A DNA stretch of 64,000 nt from Bacillota bacterium (GCA_023420115.1 JAEZWR010000042.1:49651-113650), one strand, 5' to 3'. Positions 40,101 to 50,247 are shown, numbered from the stretch's first letter. Notes: generated from the sequence alone by a model not told the origin. Translations and numbers: made by a program.

Positions 40101-41686
40101 TATACACTTCTCTCATTATTTAAAATAATTTCCTGATCTTCACTCAGTTTGTAAGCATCACGTGACTTAGTCTGCCTCAAAATATACTTGCCTAATGGAA
40201 GAAGTCTCGAAGCAGCCAAACCTTTTTTATTTGTAATCAAATGATCTATTTGCTTGCCCGTCTCATCCAAGACCGCAAATTCTGCTCCATCTTCCACTAG
40301 ACTCAAGTCAGAATGCAAGTCTGTACTATTTGCTTCTTCTCCTATAAGCTTGTCGAGTTTTTTCTCAATAATAAAATAGGCATATTCTTGTCTATCATAA
40401 AATCTAATGGTTTCATTATTATTGAATTGATCATCACTTTCTCTAATTAATGAAGTAGACGGCAGCTCTCCATGAATTTCTATTCCCGCTAGTCTCAATC
40501 CCTCTTTGTAAGAAGATTCAAGCTTTTTAAGTTCGTCAATGGCTGAAGACAAGTTAGCACTTCTTTGTATACTTTGAACTTGACCATCATCCGTTACAGA
40601 TATCCTTATTGCTGTCTGATTCAAGCAAAAACCAAGGGGAGCGGATATTTCTACAAGATCATACTCTCCCTCTTCTAAGCCTTTTATAGTTAAGAATCCC
40701 TTGCTATCAGCTGTAAAATCACCTAAGCTCTCACCTTTTCTATATATATTTGATTGATAAACAACATTCTCACGCCCCTTGTGTATATCTGCCAAAATTA
40801 ATCGATACTTTAAAGACGACATATCTATATCTCTATCATAGATATTACTTATATTGTATTTTTGGATATTTATATCGTGCGTCTTTGGAGTTTCATCTTT
40901 AAGTTCAAAAATCAAGCTAGTTGGTATCGCCATTTCTGAAACCATAAGATTCTGACTTTTATCAGCTAGGAACATAAATGGTTCCTGCCTGGGGGCTTTT
41001 CTTATCAAGCCTAATTTCGTCCCCTTTTTTAGCTCACCCGTCTTTTTTAATTTCAAAGTATTGCCGTCTATTGTGGCACTTATACCCTCTGGGCAAGTGG
41101 CTATTTCAAAATAGTTGAGAACATGGCGTGCGTCTTGCATTATTATTTCCGTCTTATCCGTGAAATCTATTTTCCCATCTTTAAGAAACTGAGAAAAATT
41201 TGGTCCCATACTCAAATCTTTTGCAGCCCTTATTAATCTATCTATTTCCTCATTAGAAAAATTTGGTGAGCTTGATCCCGGCTCTAGATAATTCCAAATA
41301 GCTACCTGTGTCTTTGCATAATACCAGTCGCTCCTATCACTTGTTAGCCAACACAAATAAACTATATTGCTCAAAATATTCTTTTTTTCTTCATCTAATA
41401 AGGTCCTATTTTTTGTATATGCGTAGCCATCTTTAATCGCCACTCTCGGCTCTATACAAAAGGCTGTCCCATAGTGCCTACCATTCTCCAAAACTGACAA
41501 CTTGTATACTTTATCGCCTACATTATGCGAATAAGGTAATACATAATTGAACTTACCTGTGTATACCGAATCAGCCTCCATTCTATTAAAAATAAATATC
41601 CTACTAATAAGCAGGCTAAGCAAAATCAAACAACAAATAAATCTTTTACGAAACTTCTTTCCTTTAAACAACGCTGATATATACAT
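37130..41686 (-). CDS. Surface adhesin: thioester domain, about ten SpaA/CnaB repeats, LAKTG tail
   Basis: 1518 residues. A signal helix (15-34) is followed by a thioester domain: Cys77 in GTAFCIEP and Gln127 in TQVAIWNY, the pair that forms a Cys-Gln thioester used to bind host proteins. About ten SpaA/CnaB beta-sandwich domains follow, many with a Lys in the first strand and Glu in LREVEAPSGY-type segments, suggesting isopeptide bonds. An acidic Glu/Ser/Asn spacer lies at about 700-790. The C-terminus has LAKTG (1477-1481), a hydrophobic helix and an Arg/Lys patch, followed by a seven-residue tail. The Pro of the usual LPxTG is Ala. No sortase is in the window. Confidence 0.9.
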   Translation of the reverse strand: MYISALFKGKKFRKRFICCLILLSLLISRIFIFNRMEADSVYTGKFNYVLPYSHNVGDKVYKLSVLENGRHYGTAFCIEPRVAIKDGYAYTKNRTLLDEEKKNILSNIVYLCWLTSDRSDWYYAKTQVAIWNYLEPGSSSPNFSNEEIDRLIRAAKDLSMGPNFSQFLKDGKIDFTDKTEIIMQDARHVLNYFEIATCPEGISATIDGNTLKLKKTGELKKGTKLGLIRKAPRQEPFMFLADKSQNLMVSEMAIPTSLIFELKDETPKTHDINIQKYNISNIYDRDIDMSSLKYRLILADIHKGRENVVYQSNIYRKGESLGDFTADSKGFLTIKGLEEGEYDLVEISAPLGFCLNQTAIRISVTDDGQVQSIQRSANLSSAIDELKKLESSYKEGLRLAGIEIHGELPSTSLIRESDDQFNNNETIRFYDRQEYAYFIIEKKLDKLIGEEANSTDLHSDLSLVEDGAEFAVLDETGKQIDHLITNKKGLAASRLLPLGKYILRQTKSRDAYKLSEDQEIILNNERSVYRYKLVNPAKEMSLRIVKLDSETKERIAIPGVAFELYRQAEGGEAITFKTASGEQKTIFVTDDDGVAYFPNRLNYGDYYLQEIKSPRGYFLEPGKRQKLSFNNDSLLLEGEVLETEVYNEAQKGRIELHKTADILDSASVENLSLEEILEKKNMLDVLARLRQISLPKMDGYDDIPEIDDEEDVDVESEISGEEFSDKEGENTGSDELLESVIESEEDIVEENLETTGNLNNGNENESKSESESGSNEDKVDKEEQSTTLNGSEAFLTDNPLHKKYNYVSTSYKKDYLADCEFIIRAAEDIYSASSRKEGGEYKPVLIYQAGTEIERFRTNEKEYRSEPLPIGKYVLEEISARAPFIKAEPLTFEISEKNQLIKIYDQALRVHNNRQKIAINFKKTFLKDPRLADISSDELREKTIFALFNKEDIVENGVIVKKDSLLDIAIPNENLIVNFETAFATDYYIRELTTHEAYELSPDQIISLDFDEEPRQLVRYETIPDVENKPVNAKIRINKVSKDDKRQLEGVKFSLYLEDKGEKIKQGDYLTDKDGYIEINNLRYGKYYLEESEALKGYMPMKGGVEIFVERGRELFDYNFENEESEIFIHKKDFAGQELPGAKLSVWDENGVLVDSWTSGQEPHRIARLELGKKYILKEDEAPAGYATASEIEFTFDELMHRSKIDMLDEEIKVKIKKIDSETGENVLGAILAVYDSKGEEILRFSSSNEDFVIKGLKSGEIYCLRELESPVNYHKAEDIYFEVKDTGEVQVIQMEDVPTRVIVEKVDHDNSYPVIGAKLAIFNMQGEKIIEFISNGAAKEIYGLNLNEEYILREVEAPSGYIRGKDINFKISENDRDVHLIMENSLSKLKIKKLDEAGNLLKGAKLQLLDQDMNEVALWTSSDEEQVIRGLNIGEQYTLRELEAPSNYALAEDLVFYIEDDGEKVIELINKKLPLLAKTGESNSHKHIDISLGLLFISLSIFCLNLKRKGCYSGTFI

Positions 41687-41814
41687 CTTTAAGCTGTAGC
41701 GAAAATCCGCTTCTCCTTCCTTTGTTCATTACAAAAGAAGTTTAATTTTTGTTATTTACGCTTAATCATCGCAGAGGCTGCCACTTTTTCTATAAATCGA
41801 AACTCTAAGCAAGA

Positions 41815-41849
41815 AATAAAAAAGAAGTGCCCCTATCAAGGACACTCCT
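41815..41849 (-). terminator. Terminator of secA
   Basis: Minus strand GGAGTGTCC pairs with GGGGCACTTC (with wobble pairs), followed by TTTTTTATTT; about 30 bases after the secA stop. Confidence 0.8.
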
Positions 41850-41875
41850 TTAACCGTCTATTATCAGTTTTAATA

Positions 41876-44776
41876 TTATTTTCCGCAGCAGTTCTTATAT
41901 TTTTTTCCACTGCCACATGGACAAGGATCATTTCTTCCTACCTTAGTCTTATCTCGTCTCTGTGGTTCTATCGCCTCATGTGTCTGTGCTTGTGCAGGAA
42001 TATTTGTATTTCCTTGTCCTTTTACAGAATGAGATGATCTCACTTGTCCTCCCTGAGCCTGGACTTGAGCTTGAGCCTCTTCCTGCCTAGCCGCTCCAAA
42101 GCCTGAGTCATCAGCCTTTGATTCGTTGACATTTCTCAATTCTCTTTCTTTTCTCTGTGGAGCTTCACCTTCACTGAACTGTGCAAGCATTATAAGTCTA
42201 ACACTATCACGTCTAATTTGCTCATTCATTTCTTGGAACATCATATATCCACTTCTCTTGTACTCAACAACTGGATCATGCTGTCCATATCCACGTAAAC
42301 CTATGGCATCTCTCAGATCATCCATATCATCAATATGATTCATCCATAGACTATCGACAACCCTAAGCAAAATAACACGTTCAGCTTCGCGCATAATCTC
42401 AGGACTCGGGAATTCAGTCTCTCTCGCTTCATATTTTGCAATTGCTTGTTCTGCTAATTTTTCAGAAATTTTATCCGCATCAATGGCCTTTTCTGGATCA
42501 ACCTTTTCCTCATCCAATTCTTCACAAATTGGCAAGGTTCCGAATCGATATTCAATTTCTGTTCTCAAAGCTGGATAGTTAATTTCTCCAAGAAGATCTC
42601 TTCCCTCTGTCTGCTCATTTACGATAGATTCTGCTACCTGCTCAATCATAGAAATATATGCGTCTTTTAAGTTCTCACCCTCAAGCACTCTTCTACGCTC
42701 ATCGTAAATAGCTGTTCTCTGTTGATTCATTACATCATCATACTCAAGAACATTTTTTCTAATACCGAAGTTTCTTCCCTCGACCTTCTTCTGAGCACTT
42801 TCTATCGCATTTGTTAAGAAACGATGCTCAATTTCCATATCTTCATCAACTTTTAACGTATCGAAAAGACGAGATAGTCTTTCACCACCGAAAAGTCGCA
42901 TCAAATCATCTTCCAAAGACAAATAGAATTTAGATTTGCCAGGATCCCCTTGTCTACCGGCACGACCTCTTAACTGATTGTCTATACGTCTTGATTCGTG
43001 TCTCTCTGTACCGACAATATAAAGACCACCAGCTGCAACTACTTTGTCATGCTCTTCTCTTGTTTCTTCTTTAAATTTACTATCTAGCTCGCTGAATCGT
43101 TCACGGGCTCTCAATATAATCTCATCGTCCGTTTCATTGTGGGCAGTTGCCTGTTCTATCAACTCTTCATCATAACCCTCTTTTTTCATAGCTTCTCGTG
43201 CCATGTATTCAGAGTTACCACCAAGAAGAATATCCGTTCCACGACCTGCCATATTAGTAGCAATAGTAACTGCCCCTAGTCTACCAGCCTGTGCTACAAT
43301 TTCAGCCTCTCTTGCGTGCTGTTTAGCATTTAAGACGTTATGTTTAATTCCGGCTCTTGAGAATAATTTACTTAGTCGCTCTGACTTATCTACACTAATG
43401 GTACCAATTAGCACGGGCTGACCTTTTTCATTAGCCTGTTTGACTTCTTCAACAACTGCTCTATATTTACCATTCTCGGTCTTATATACAGCATCTGAAA
43501 GGTCTTCTCTCATTACGGGTTTGTTAGTTGGTATAGTAATTACATCCAAACTATATATATCTCTAAATTCATCTTCTTCGGTGAGAGCTGTACCAGTCAT
43601 ACCAGACAATTTTGAATACATTCTAAAGTAATTCTGGAATGTAATAGTAGCTAGGGTCTTGCTCTCCCTCTCTACCTTAACTCCCTCTTTAGCTTCTATT
43701 GCCTGATGTAGACCATCGGAATATCTCCTACCATACATCAAACGTCCTGTGAAATCATCAACAATAATGACTTCCCCATCTTGAACTACATATTGGTCAT
43801 CTCTATGCATAGTTCCGTGAGCCTTGAGGGCGTTATTAATATAATGCTGAATATCGAAGTTCTCCTCATTCGCTAAATTGCTAATCTTAAAGAACTGTTC
43901 AGCCTTGGCAGTACCAGATTGTGTTAGAACTGCTGTCTTGGCCTTTTCGTCAACGATATAATCAACATCAGCATCAGCCTTTGCCTCGCGGAGCAATTCT
44001 TCCATATCAATTTTTGTATCTGTTTCTGCAATAACAAAGGGTTTAAGACCTGAAACAAACAAATCCGCACGCTGATACATATCTGTTGATTCATCACCTT
44101 GACCAGAGATAATAAGTGGCGTCCTTGCTTCATCAATTAAGATTGAGTCAACCTCGTCAACAATAGCAAAGTTCAATTCTCTTTGAACCATATTGTGTTT
44201 AAAATTGACCATATTATCTCTAAGATAATCGAAACCATACTCATTATTAGTTCCATAGGTAATATCACAGGCATAGGCCTTGCGTCTTTCATCTTTATTC
44301 AATCCATGCACTATTAAACCTACGGATAAGCCAAGCCAGCGATAAACTTTACCCATCCACTCGCTATCACGTCTTGCAAGATAGTCATTTACCGTTACAA
44401 CATGTACTCCCTTTCCACTGAGAGCATTGAGATAAACTGGCAGTGTAGCAACTAAGGTCTTACCTTCACCCGTCTTCATCTCCGCGATACGACCTTGATG
44501 AAGAACCATACCACCTATAAGCTGCACTCTGTAATGTTTCATACCTAGCACTCGGTATGCAGCCTCACGAATAGTCGCAAAAGCCTCTGGCAATAATGAA
44601 TCTAAACTTTCTCCATCTGAATAACGTTTCTTAAACTCATCAGTCTTGGCTCTGAGCTCATCATCTGTAAGCTTCGAGAAAGACTCTTCAAGATCTTCTA
44701 TCTTCTTAATTGTTGGTTCAAGTCTCTTCAGTTCTCTGTCACTGTGAGACTTAAATATTGTCTTAAACAAACCCAT
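41876..44776 (-). CDS. secA: Preprotein translocase ATPase SecA
   Basis: Motor of the Sec pathway, 966 residues. Walker [12 protein letters not shown], Walker [17 protein letters not shown], helicase motifs [24 protein letters not shown] and [11 protein letters not shown]. The C-terminal zinc-binding SecB-contact tail [15 protein letters not shown] is present, preceded by a Gln/Ala-rich linker. AGGAAG lies 12 nt before the ATG. It is a single-gene unit with a terminator. Confidence 0.98.
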   Translation of the reverse strand: MGLFKTIFKSHSDRELKRLEPTIKKIEDLEESFSKLTDDELRAKTDEFKKRYSDGESLDSLLPEAFATIREAAYRVLGMKHYRVQLIGGMVLHQGRIAEMKTGEGKTLVATLPVYLNALSGKGVHVVTVNDYLARRDSEWMGKVYRWLGLSVGLIVHGLNKDERRKAYACDITYGTNNEYGFDYLRDNMVNFKHNMVQRELNFAIVDEVDSILIDEARTPLIISGQGDESTDMYQRADLFVSGLKPFVIAETDTKIDMEELLREAKADADVDYIVDEKAKTAVLTQSGTAKAEQFFKISNLANEENFDIQHYINNALKAHGTMHRDDQYVVQDGEVIIVDDFTGRLMYGRRYSDGLHQAIEAKEGVKVERESKTLATITFQNYFRMYSKLSGMTGTALTEEDEFRDIYSLDVITIPTNKPVMREDLSDAVYKTENGKYRAVVEEVKQANEKGQPVLIGTISVDKSERLSKLFSRAGIKHNVLNAKQHAREAEIVAQAGRLGAVTIATNMAGRGTDILLGGNSEYMAREAMKKEGYDEELIEQATAHNETDDEIILRARERFSELDSKFKEETREEHDKVVAAGGLYIVGTERHESRRIDNQLRGRAGRQGDPGKSKFYLSLEDDLMRLFGGERLSRLFDTLKVDEDMEIEHRFLTNAIESAQKKVEGRNFGIRKNVLEYDDVMNQQRTAIYDERRRVLEGENLKDAYISMIEQVAESIVNEQTEGRDLLGEINYPALRTEIEYRFGTLPICEELDEEKVDPEKAIDADKISEKLAEQAIAKYEARETEFPSPEIMREAERVILLRVVDSLWMNHIDDMDDLRDAIGLRGYGQHDPVVEYKRSGYMMFQEMNEQIRRDSVRLIMLAQFSEGEAPQRKERELRNVNESKADDSGFGAARQEEAQAQVQAQGGQVRSSHSVKGQGNTNIPAQAQTHEAIEPQRRDKTKVGRNDPCPCGSGKKYKNCCGK

Positions 44777-45022
44777 TGGTAATTTTCACTTCCTGTAATA
44801 TCGATAAAATGCCACTCAAAATAGTAACACCTAAATCATCTGCATACAACAATAATCGAGTATTTCAAATGAACAAATTGTTATTTATAACCATTTGATA
44901 ATAATTTTGCCACAGATAATTTAAATTATATATTCGCCACACTACTAAAATAAGTATAGTTACTAATCTCTCTGTAATGCTTCACCTTTCTTCTCTATAA
45001 CACTTTATCTTTATTATAAAAC

Positions 45023-46030
45023 TCAACCTGCATCTTCATCATCGGCAAGTTTCTCGTAGCGATATGATTTTTGATCTTTTTCTATCCTTACATGGAAGTT
45101 CCCTGTCTGGCTAGAGTTAACAAGCTGTTCAAGATAGGATAATCTATCTTCTGGACTATTTTCTGGAACAACAATAATCAATTCTCTAGACCTTATCATT
45201 TCAGAACTAATTTGTATCCCGTGGGGGCTTTTGCCAGCTGTCCCACGATAATTCTTAATCCTATTAATTTCCAAAGTCAATTTGTTTCCCAGAGCGAAAT
45301 CAGATTTATAGTATGGAGCAGTCAAATCTATACTACTTATTTTCATTACTTTGCTTCCATCCCAATATGAAATATCTGGGAAATTAGAGGGTAGATTAGC
45401 CTTGTACTTATCTCTAAACTGCCTACCTCTACTAAAATTATTTTCACTCCATATATTGTCCTTATCAAGCTCCCCTTTATTGTCACTTTTAGCTATTTGG
45501 GAAATATCTTTAATATTCCACAAGCTTATAATATCGCTACTTTCAGCTCTCGTTTTAAAAAATAAAAAATTAAGATTATATGTACTGTGAACACTTATAT
45601 AATGTCTATCAAAATGACTATCAATCTTCAAATTCTGGCCATCTAGTATTCTTCCCAAATATTCTCTGCCATTGATAAATCTTTTAAAATAATTTATCTG
45701 CAATAAACGAATCGCCTGCTCACTTATAATCTTCATTACGCTATCTCTGACTTTTGTCTGAAGAAAGTCTGGAATCTTATTTAGTAATTTACCTTGTATA
45801 TTTGATAAATCCTGTGTTCCAGCTAGAGTAAGCAATAACTCCATCTCTTCTGCAGCATTTCTTCCTGCTTCTTTCCATAACATTTCTGCCTCTCTCGCCC
45901 TGAGCACATATACAGCAGATATAAGAAGAAAAAATATCATAGGGAGAATTATCGCTGCTTCTAGAGTTAGACCTCCTTTATCTGAACAAATAGCCTTCTT
46001 CGCTCTTGAACTCTCTCTGTATCTAGTCAT
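45023..46030 (-). CDS. TadE-like membrane protein
   Basis: 335 residues from ATG 46030, chosen because GGAGG lies 9 nt upstream. N-terminal KGGLTLEAAIILPMIFFLLI is the TadE/pilin-type segment: a short basic leader, Leu-Thr-Leu-Glu-Ala-Ala, then a single membrane helix. The rest is a polar extracytoplasmic region. The gene overlaps the previous one by 8 bases and ends a three-gene operon. It is probably a minor pseudopilin of a Tad-like system, but no Tad ATPase or platform is nearby. Confidence 0.7.
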   Translation of the reverse strand: MTRYRESSRAKKAICSDKGGLTLEAAIILPMIFFLLISAVYVLRAREAEMLWKEAGRNAAEEMELLLTLAGTQDLSNIQGKLLNKIPDFLQTKVRDSVMKIISEQAIRLLQINYFKRFINGREYLGRILDGQNLKIDSHFDRHYISVHSTYNLNFLFFKTRAESSDIISLWNIKDISQIAKSDNKGELDKDNIWSENNFSRGRQFRDKYKANLPSNFPDISYWDGSKVMKISSIDLTAPYYKSDFALGNKLTLEINRIKNYRGTAGKSPHGIQISSEMIRSRELIIVVPENSPEDRLSYLEQLVNSSQTGNFHVRIEKDQKSYRYEKLADDEDAG

Positions 46031-47732
46031 TGGAAAGAACCTCCGCCAAATTAAATCGGTATCTACTATCAAATTCCAAAGATCTTTTACCTAAACGAGA
46101 CTCCCAAGATGCCCTTATCCCAACAGCTGTATAAAATGAGTCCTTAGTATTAGATTTAATTTTTTCAGCAAGTCTTGTCAATTTAATATCATCTGGAATA
46201 ACAAGAAGAAATAATCTTAAATGGTCAATATAATCTATATAAAAGTCTTTTGATGAGAATAATTTAATTACCTTCCCGGAAGATAATGTCACAAGATCCC
46301 TGAGTGCTCCACCAACGGCGTTTATAAATACCAACGTAGCAACTACCGACTCAGGAGATATTGGAACTCCTACTAAACTGGCTAGCAGAGTGACTGTATT
46401 GGCAATAAATGTAAATGTCGACATTCTAAATTTGTTAGACCTAATATCTAAACCCTGTATAAGAAACCTTATTAAAAAAATATATAATTTTGAAAGTCTT
46501 TCCGCTGCCTTGCCATCTAAGCCCGTTATAATTTCTTCGATCTCAACATTAGACTTAAAATTAAGAGAAGAAAAAGCATGGCCACGTAAAGTAATATTGG
46601 TATTTAAAGAAGTATCCTTGAGTGAATTTCCACCATTTCTCACAGCAGATGAGCACTGGTTAATAATATATTCATTGAGACACAAGCTATCATAAATGGG
46701 TATTTCTATAGTATTAAGCCTATCAAAAATTTCCGAAGCCGCCCTAGTAACAGTTTCAACTGAACTTATATCAATATCTATCAAGCCATCTGCTAGCAAT
46801 TTATTTTCATCTTCAAGTAAGATCATGTCTTGAATTTTAGAATTAAGTTCTGTCAATTTTCCTTTCAAAAAATCTTTCTCTTTTTTATCACTATCTGAAT
46901 TCTCAACCCCATTTTCGTCACCTTCGTCTATAACTAAATCATTTATTTCTGCTCTTCGCTCATAAAACTCTTTAGACTTTTCTAGGTACTTCAAAAAATC
47001 TAAAGAACTATCTTTTAAATTCACTAAACTATACTGTTCTTTTCCATATTTATGTTTCTCATAGATAGAACTTAATTCGTTACACCCAGCCTTGTCTATT
47101 TCAGTGGACATACTAATAACATCTTTTAATCTAGGTATCTCTGATTTATATAAATGGATAGGAGCTAAATATTTATCACTATAAGCCCCTTTCAAATTGT
47201 CATCAAAAGAAAAAGCTCTCTGAAGTTCATCTTGACTCTCTCTTGAATAAAACAATTTACCATTTATATCTTCTGGAAGTGCTGGAAGCTTGCTCTCTTC
47301 TTTACCGGGTAACAAGCCTTTAATTCTATTCCAAATATTGCCTGCGGCATATACAGGGAACCTCGGCCGCATAAACATTCTTATCTGGTCCATAAGTTCT
47401 TTATTAGAAAAAAGAGAAGCCTGTTCTGTAACAGTGATATTAGCATTATTCTTTCTTCTGAGAACAGATATCGATTCATCAAAGACACTGCTATTTAAAT
47501 TGTCACTTTCATAAGCAAAAAGCCCATAGCGTTCAAGCAGAGGTCTATCATAAGAAGCCAAGATCTGCTCTGCCTGATTTGAACAGGCTAACTGAATTGC
47601 CGTTTGAAATAATCTATATTCGACCAGCATATTTAGTAAATAAAAAAGCACAACTGCACCCGAGATAAAAATGGCAAGAAATAGACTTATAGAACCCTTA
47701 TCGAATATTCTATTTTTCATTTCAATTCTCAT
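46023..47732 (-). CDS. TadG-like / DUF5702 membrane protein
   Basis: 569 residues. N-terminal KGSISLFLAIFISGAVVLFYLL is a single membrane helix, followed by EYRLFQTAIQLACSNQAEQILASYDRPLLERYGLFAY, a pattern I associate with DUF5702 proteins of clostridial Tad loci. A long extracellular helical region with coiled-coil segments (about 245-330) follows, then a hydrophobic stretch at about 430-480. GAGGTG lies 8 nt before the ATG. It is the middle gene of the three-gene cluster. Confidence 0.7.
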   Translation of the reverse strand: MRIEMKNRIFDKGSISLFLAIFISGAVVLFYLLNMLVEYRLFQTAIQLACSNQAEQILASYDRPLLERYGLFAYESDNLNSSVFDESISVLRRKNNANITVTEQASLFSNKELMDQIRMFMRPRFPVYAAGNIWNRIKGLLPGKEESKLPALPEDINGKLFYSRESQDELQRAFSFDDNLKGAYSDKYLAPIHLYKSEIPRLKDVISMSTEIDKAGCNELSSIYEKHKYGKEQYSLVNLKDSSLDFLKYLEKSKEFYERRAEINDLVIDEGDENGVENSDSDKKEKDFLKGKLTELNSKIQDMILLEDENKLLADGLIDIDISSVETVTRAASEIFDRLNTIEIPIYDSLCLNEYIINQCSSAVRNGGNSLKDTSLNTNITLRGHAFSSLNFKSNVEIEEIITGLDGKAAERLSKLYIFLIRFLIQGLDIRSNKFRMSTFTFIANTVTLLASLVGVPISPESVVATLVFINAVGGALRDLVTLSSGKVIKLFSSKDFYIDYIDHLRLFLLVIPDDIKLTRLAEKIKSNTKDSFYTAVGIRASWESRLGKRSLEFDSRYRFNLAEVLSND

Positions 47733-47751
47733 ACATATTTCACCTCGTCTA

Positions 47752-48072
47752 TTATTTTTCTGACTTATTCTTGAAAATATGTTTTACAGAATTGATATCG
47801 TCACTTAAAGCTAGTGCCAAATAATTAACTGCAGCTGAATTAACATGGTATCGCTCTAAATTGAGTCCGTTACCAAAAAGATCCAAGGAAGCTGGTCCTT
47901 CTACACTCTTATATATAATGGAAGAATATGATCTGGCTCTTTCTTCAAGTTTGACTGTAGCCAAAGTGAGAAGCCAACATGAGGAAACAGCCATTAGCAT
48001 TTGATAAATAAAGAAAACACATATTAGTAAAGTCAACGGCATTACCATTGATGCCTCTAACGTTCTTGACAT
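47752..48072 (-). CDS. Small TadE-like pseudopilin
   Basis: 106 residues. SRTLEASMVMPLTLLICVFFIYQML is a short leader plus membrane helix of the TadE type with the conserved Glu (Leu-Glu-Ala-Ser) at the start of the helix. AAGGAGGTG lies 5-6 nt before the ATG. It is the first gene of the three-gene unit, 19 bases before the DUF5702-like gene. Role inferred from its type-IV-pilin-like N-terminus. Confidence 0.65.
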   Translation of the reverse strand: MSRTLEASMVMPLTLLICVFFIYQMLMAVSSCWLLTLATVKLEERARSYSSIIYKSVEGPASLDLFGNGLNLERYHVNSAAVNYLALALSDDINSVKHIFKNKSEK

Positions 48073-48493
48073 ATAATCACCTCCTTGCGAAAGTGTATAT
48101 GCTGCAGGTCTATGACTTTTTTCTCATCTGGCAATATATTTTCTCATAAGAGAAGACTTTTCTTATCTTTTAACTTGTGACATTAGAATATATCAAGAGT
48201 AGCAGTAGAAACTGGCTTAGGTATTATATTATTCATTTTTCGAATCACTATATAGGTCGCAGTTTACTAGAAACGATCTAATTAGACAGCATTCTGTCTG
48301 GATCTACCCTAATTTGACACAAGTACTAATATGGATGACTAGTTTGTGAAACGAAGAGAATTAAATTTGACACGATTGCACGATTCGAAATTCTTACTGT
48401 TGATGGCTTATAAAGCAAAACTACAATTTATCAGTATCATAATTTTATGATAACTTAGTATATTGAAAATTTTTCTGCATTTTAGAAATGATC

Positions 48494-48530
48494 CATTCGG
48501 CATTTTGACGAATATTCATTCGGCATTTTG
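48494..48530. repeat. Two 14-bp direct repeats
   Basis: CATTCGGCATTTTG at 48494-48507 and again at 48517-48530, 23 bases start to start. Repeats like this can mark ends of an insertion element or a regulator site. Confidence 0.6.
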
Positions 48531-48701
48531 GCAATCTTAAATTTTTTGATACAGTTTATACAATCAACAGTAAGTATCTATACTAGCTATTTCCCTCAGT
48601 TCTCGAAAAAACTCTACACAAACATCAAATGAAATCTTGTCCCATTAGTTGTTCTCCTTGAACAAGTATTTCCTAAACAAAAACGTGCACACATATTTTT
48701 A

Positions 48702-48731
48702 ATAAAATAAAAAAGCCTCCATAGAGGAGGC
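48702..48731 (-). terminator. Terminator of the DUF438 gene
   Basis: GCCTCC, ATAGA loop, GGAGGC, followed on the minus strand by TTTTTTATTTT. About 70 bases after the stop. Confidence 0.85.
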
Positions 48732-48798
48732 AATAGCGTTAAGTTTCATCAACTATCTACTCTTAAATTACCAAGCTTCCTTATATGCTATCTCAATT

Positions 48799-50247
48799 TC
48801 ACTCAGTAGCTTCTTCATTTTCTTCTCTAACCAATTCTAATACCCCTAAGTATTCACCACGCTCATTTCGCACTGCACGATACTCTACAACTAAATGGAT
48901 AGGTCCTTTATTAACCTCGCGTACAAACAAATCTTTTTCACCTGACTTAAATGCCGCTATCATCTTTCTCACAACAGCTTCTGCTTGGGGCGGATGACAA
49001 CTATATACATCACGACCTAGAGCTTGTTTCGGTCTCTTAAAATGCTTGAATCCAGGCGTATCATTAAAATAACGATTGATATCATTGGCATCAACAAAAG
49101 TTATTTCTTGAGGTATTGCATTGAGCATTGCAATTAATTCTTCTCTAGTTAAAGAACCATAGCCTAAATCGATTCTTTCATCTGTTCCTTGCACCAAATT
49201 AGAATACTCCGACAATAATTGCTCTTGCTCCAACATATCAGACTGAGGACTTTCAGCCAACACCGAATTATCAGAATTGTCCATATTCTTCAATTTCCAA
49301 GGTTTTTGCTCTACTCCGAAACAAATCTCATAAGACTTTAAATCCTCATATATCTGCTCCCAATCCTCATTAGACAGTTGTTTCGCACACAGTGGCAGCA
49401 AAAAGGCTTTTTCCTTTTGACACATTTCTCTTAAATTATTAAAAAGTTCGTTATTAAAAAAAGCCTTGCGGTCAACTTTAATGTCTCTCAACAAACGGTG
49501 CAAAGCTTGTCTCAATTCAACATCTTTTGCCCACATAACTTTAGCTGGTCCAATAATTCCGTATTTATAATTAAGTAGGGGATAAATCAAGTCACCCTTT
49601 TTTGCATAATGGATAGGAATTTGTGCGAGATTTTCACATAACAAATCAATTCTATTAGAGTCTTCCAAATTCTTCGTATGTAAAATTTCACTTATTTGAT
49701 CCAAAACTCTCTCTATTTGACTTACTTCTTCTTCAAAAAATTTCAAAGGATGTGAAGCTTCAAATTCTGGCGAAATAATATGACAGTCATAAGCCTGTTG
49801 ATCTTTGAACAAGGCAGCATGTAAGTCGCAAAGTTTCTGCACTTCTTTAGCTGGGACACCACCGTCCATAAGGGCTTTTTCCGCCGCCATGATTTCATCA
49901 ATAGCAACATCTTTAAACTGATTTCTGAATCGTTCTCGCACCGTTTCTAAATTTTCGCCATTATGTAAACTTTGTAAAAGCTCTTTGAGTTGCTGTACTC
50001 TTTCTTCACTGACAGTAGACGAAGTCATCTTGAGAAGAAAACCTGACTTTTTCAGTGTCTCAACAACTTGGAGCCAAGATATTCCTTTCATTTTTGCTCC
50101 ACGTGGTAAAGTCATTTGTCTACCTATAGTTTGTCTAACTAGTGGATTTTTAATTTCTGTAAAGCCGATGTCGGCTAAAATTTCGATCAACTCTGGATAT
50201 GCTTGAGTTAAATTATAAACTGATTCATTTATATCTAATATTGTCAT
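48799..50247 (-). CDS. DUF1858 / DUF438 / hemerythrin-like / PAS protein
   Basis: 482 residues with four parts: DUF1858 (1-75, ILDINESVYNLTQAYPELIEIL), DUF438 (about 85-160, ending near CDLHAALFKD), a hemerythrin-like helical bundle (about 165-275, HPLKFFEEEVSQIERVLDQI) and a C-terminal PAS domain (about 370-478, MLNAIPQEITFVDANDINRYFND). The architecture is common in anaerobes and probably senses redox or nitric oxide/oxygen. Its own role is unproven. GGGAGG lies upstream of the ATG. Confidence 0.85.
   Translation of the reverse strand: MTILDINESVYNLTQAYPELIEILADIGFTEIKNPLVRQTIGRQMTLPRGAKMKGISWLQVVETLKKSGFLLKMTSSTVSEERVQQLKELLQSLHNGENLETVRERFRNQFKDVAIDEIMAAEKALMDGGVPAKEVQKLCDLHAALFKDQQAYDCHIISPEFEASHPLKFFEEEVSQIERVLDQISEILHTKNLEDSNRIDLLCENLAQIPIHYAKKGDLIYPLLNYKYGIIGPAKVMWAKDVELRQALHRLLRDIKVDRKAFFNNELFNNLREMCQKEKAFLLPLCAKQLSNEDWEQIYEDLKSYEICFGVEQKPWKLKNMDNSDNSVLAESPQSDMLEQEQLLSEYSNLVQGTDERIDLGYGSLTREELIAMLNAIPQEITFVDANDINRYFNDTPGFKHFKRPKQALGRDVYSCHPPQAEAVVRKMIAAFKSGEKDLFVREVNKGPIHLVVEYRAVRNERGEYLGVLELVREENEEATE

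Larger units (their letters stand above)
48073..48798. other. Gene-free region with short repeats, possible element remnant
   Basis: 726 bases without a supportable gene, the longest such stretch apart from T-box leaders. It holds two copies of AATTTGACAC or a close variant (48311, 48365), an ACGATTGCACGATTC near-repeat and the 14-bp repeats listed separately. It may be a decayed mobile element; no transposase remnant was found. Confidence 0.35.
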
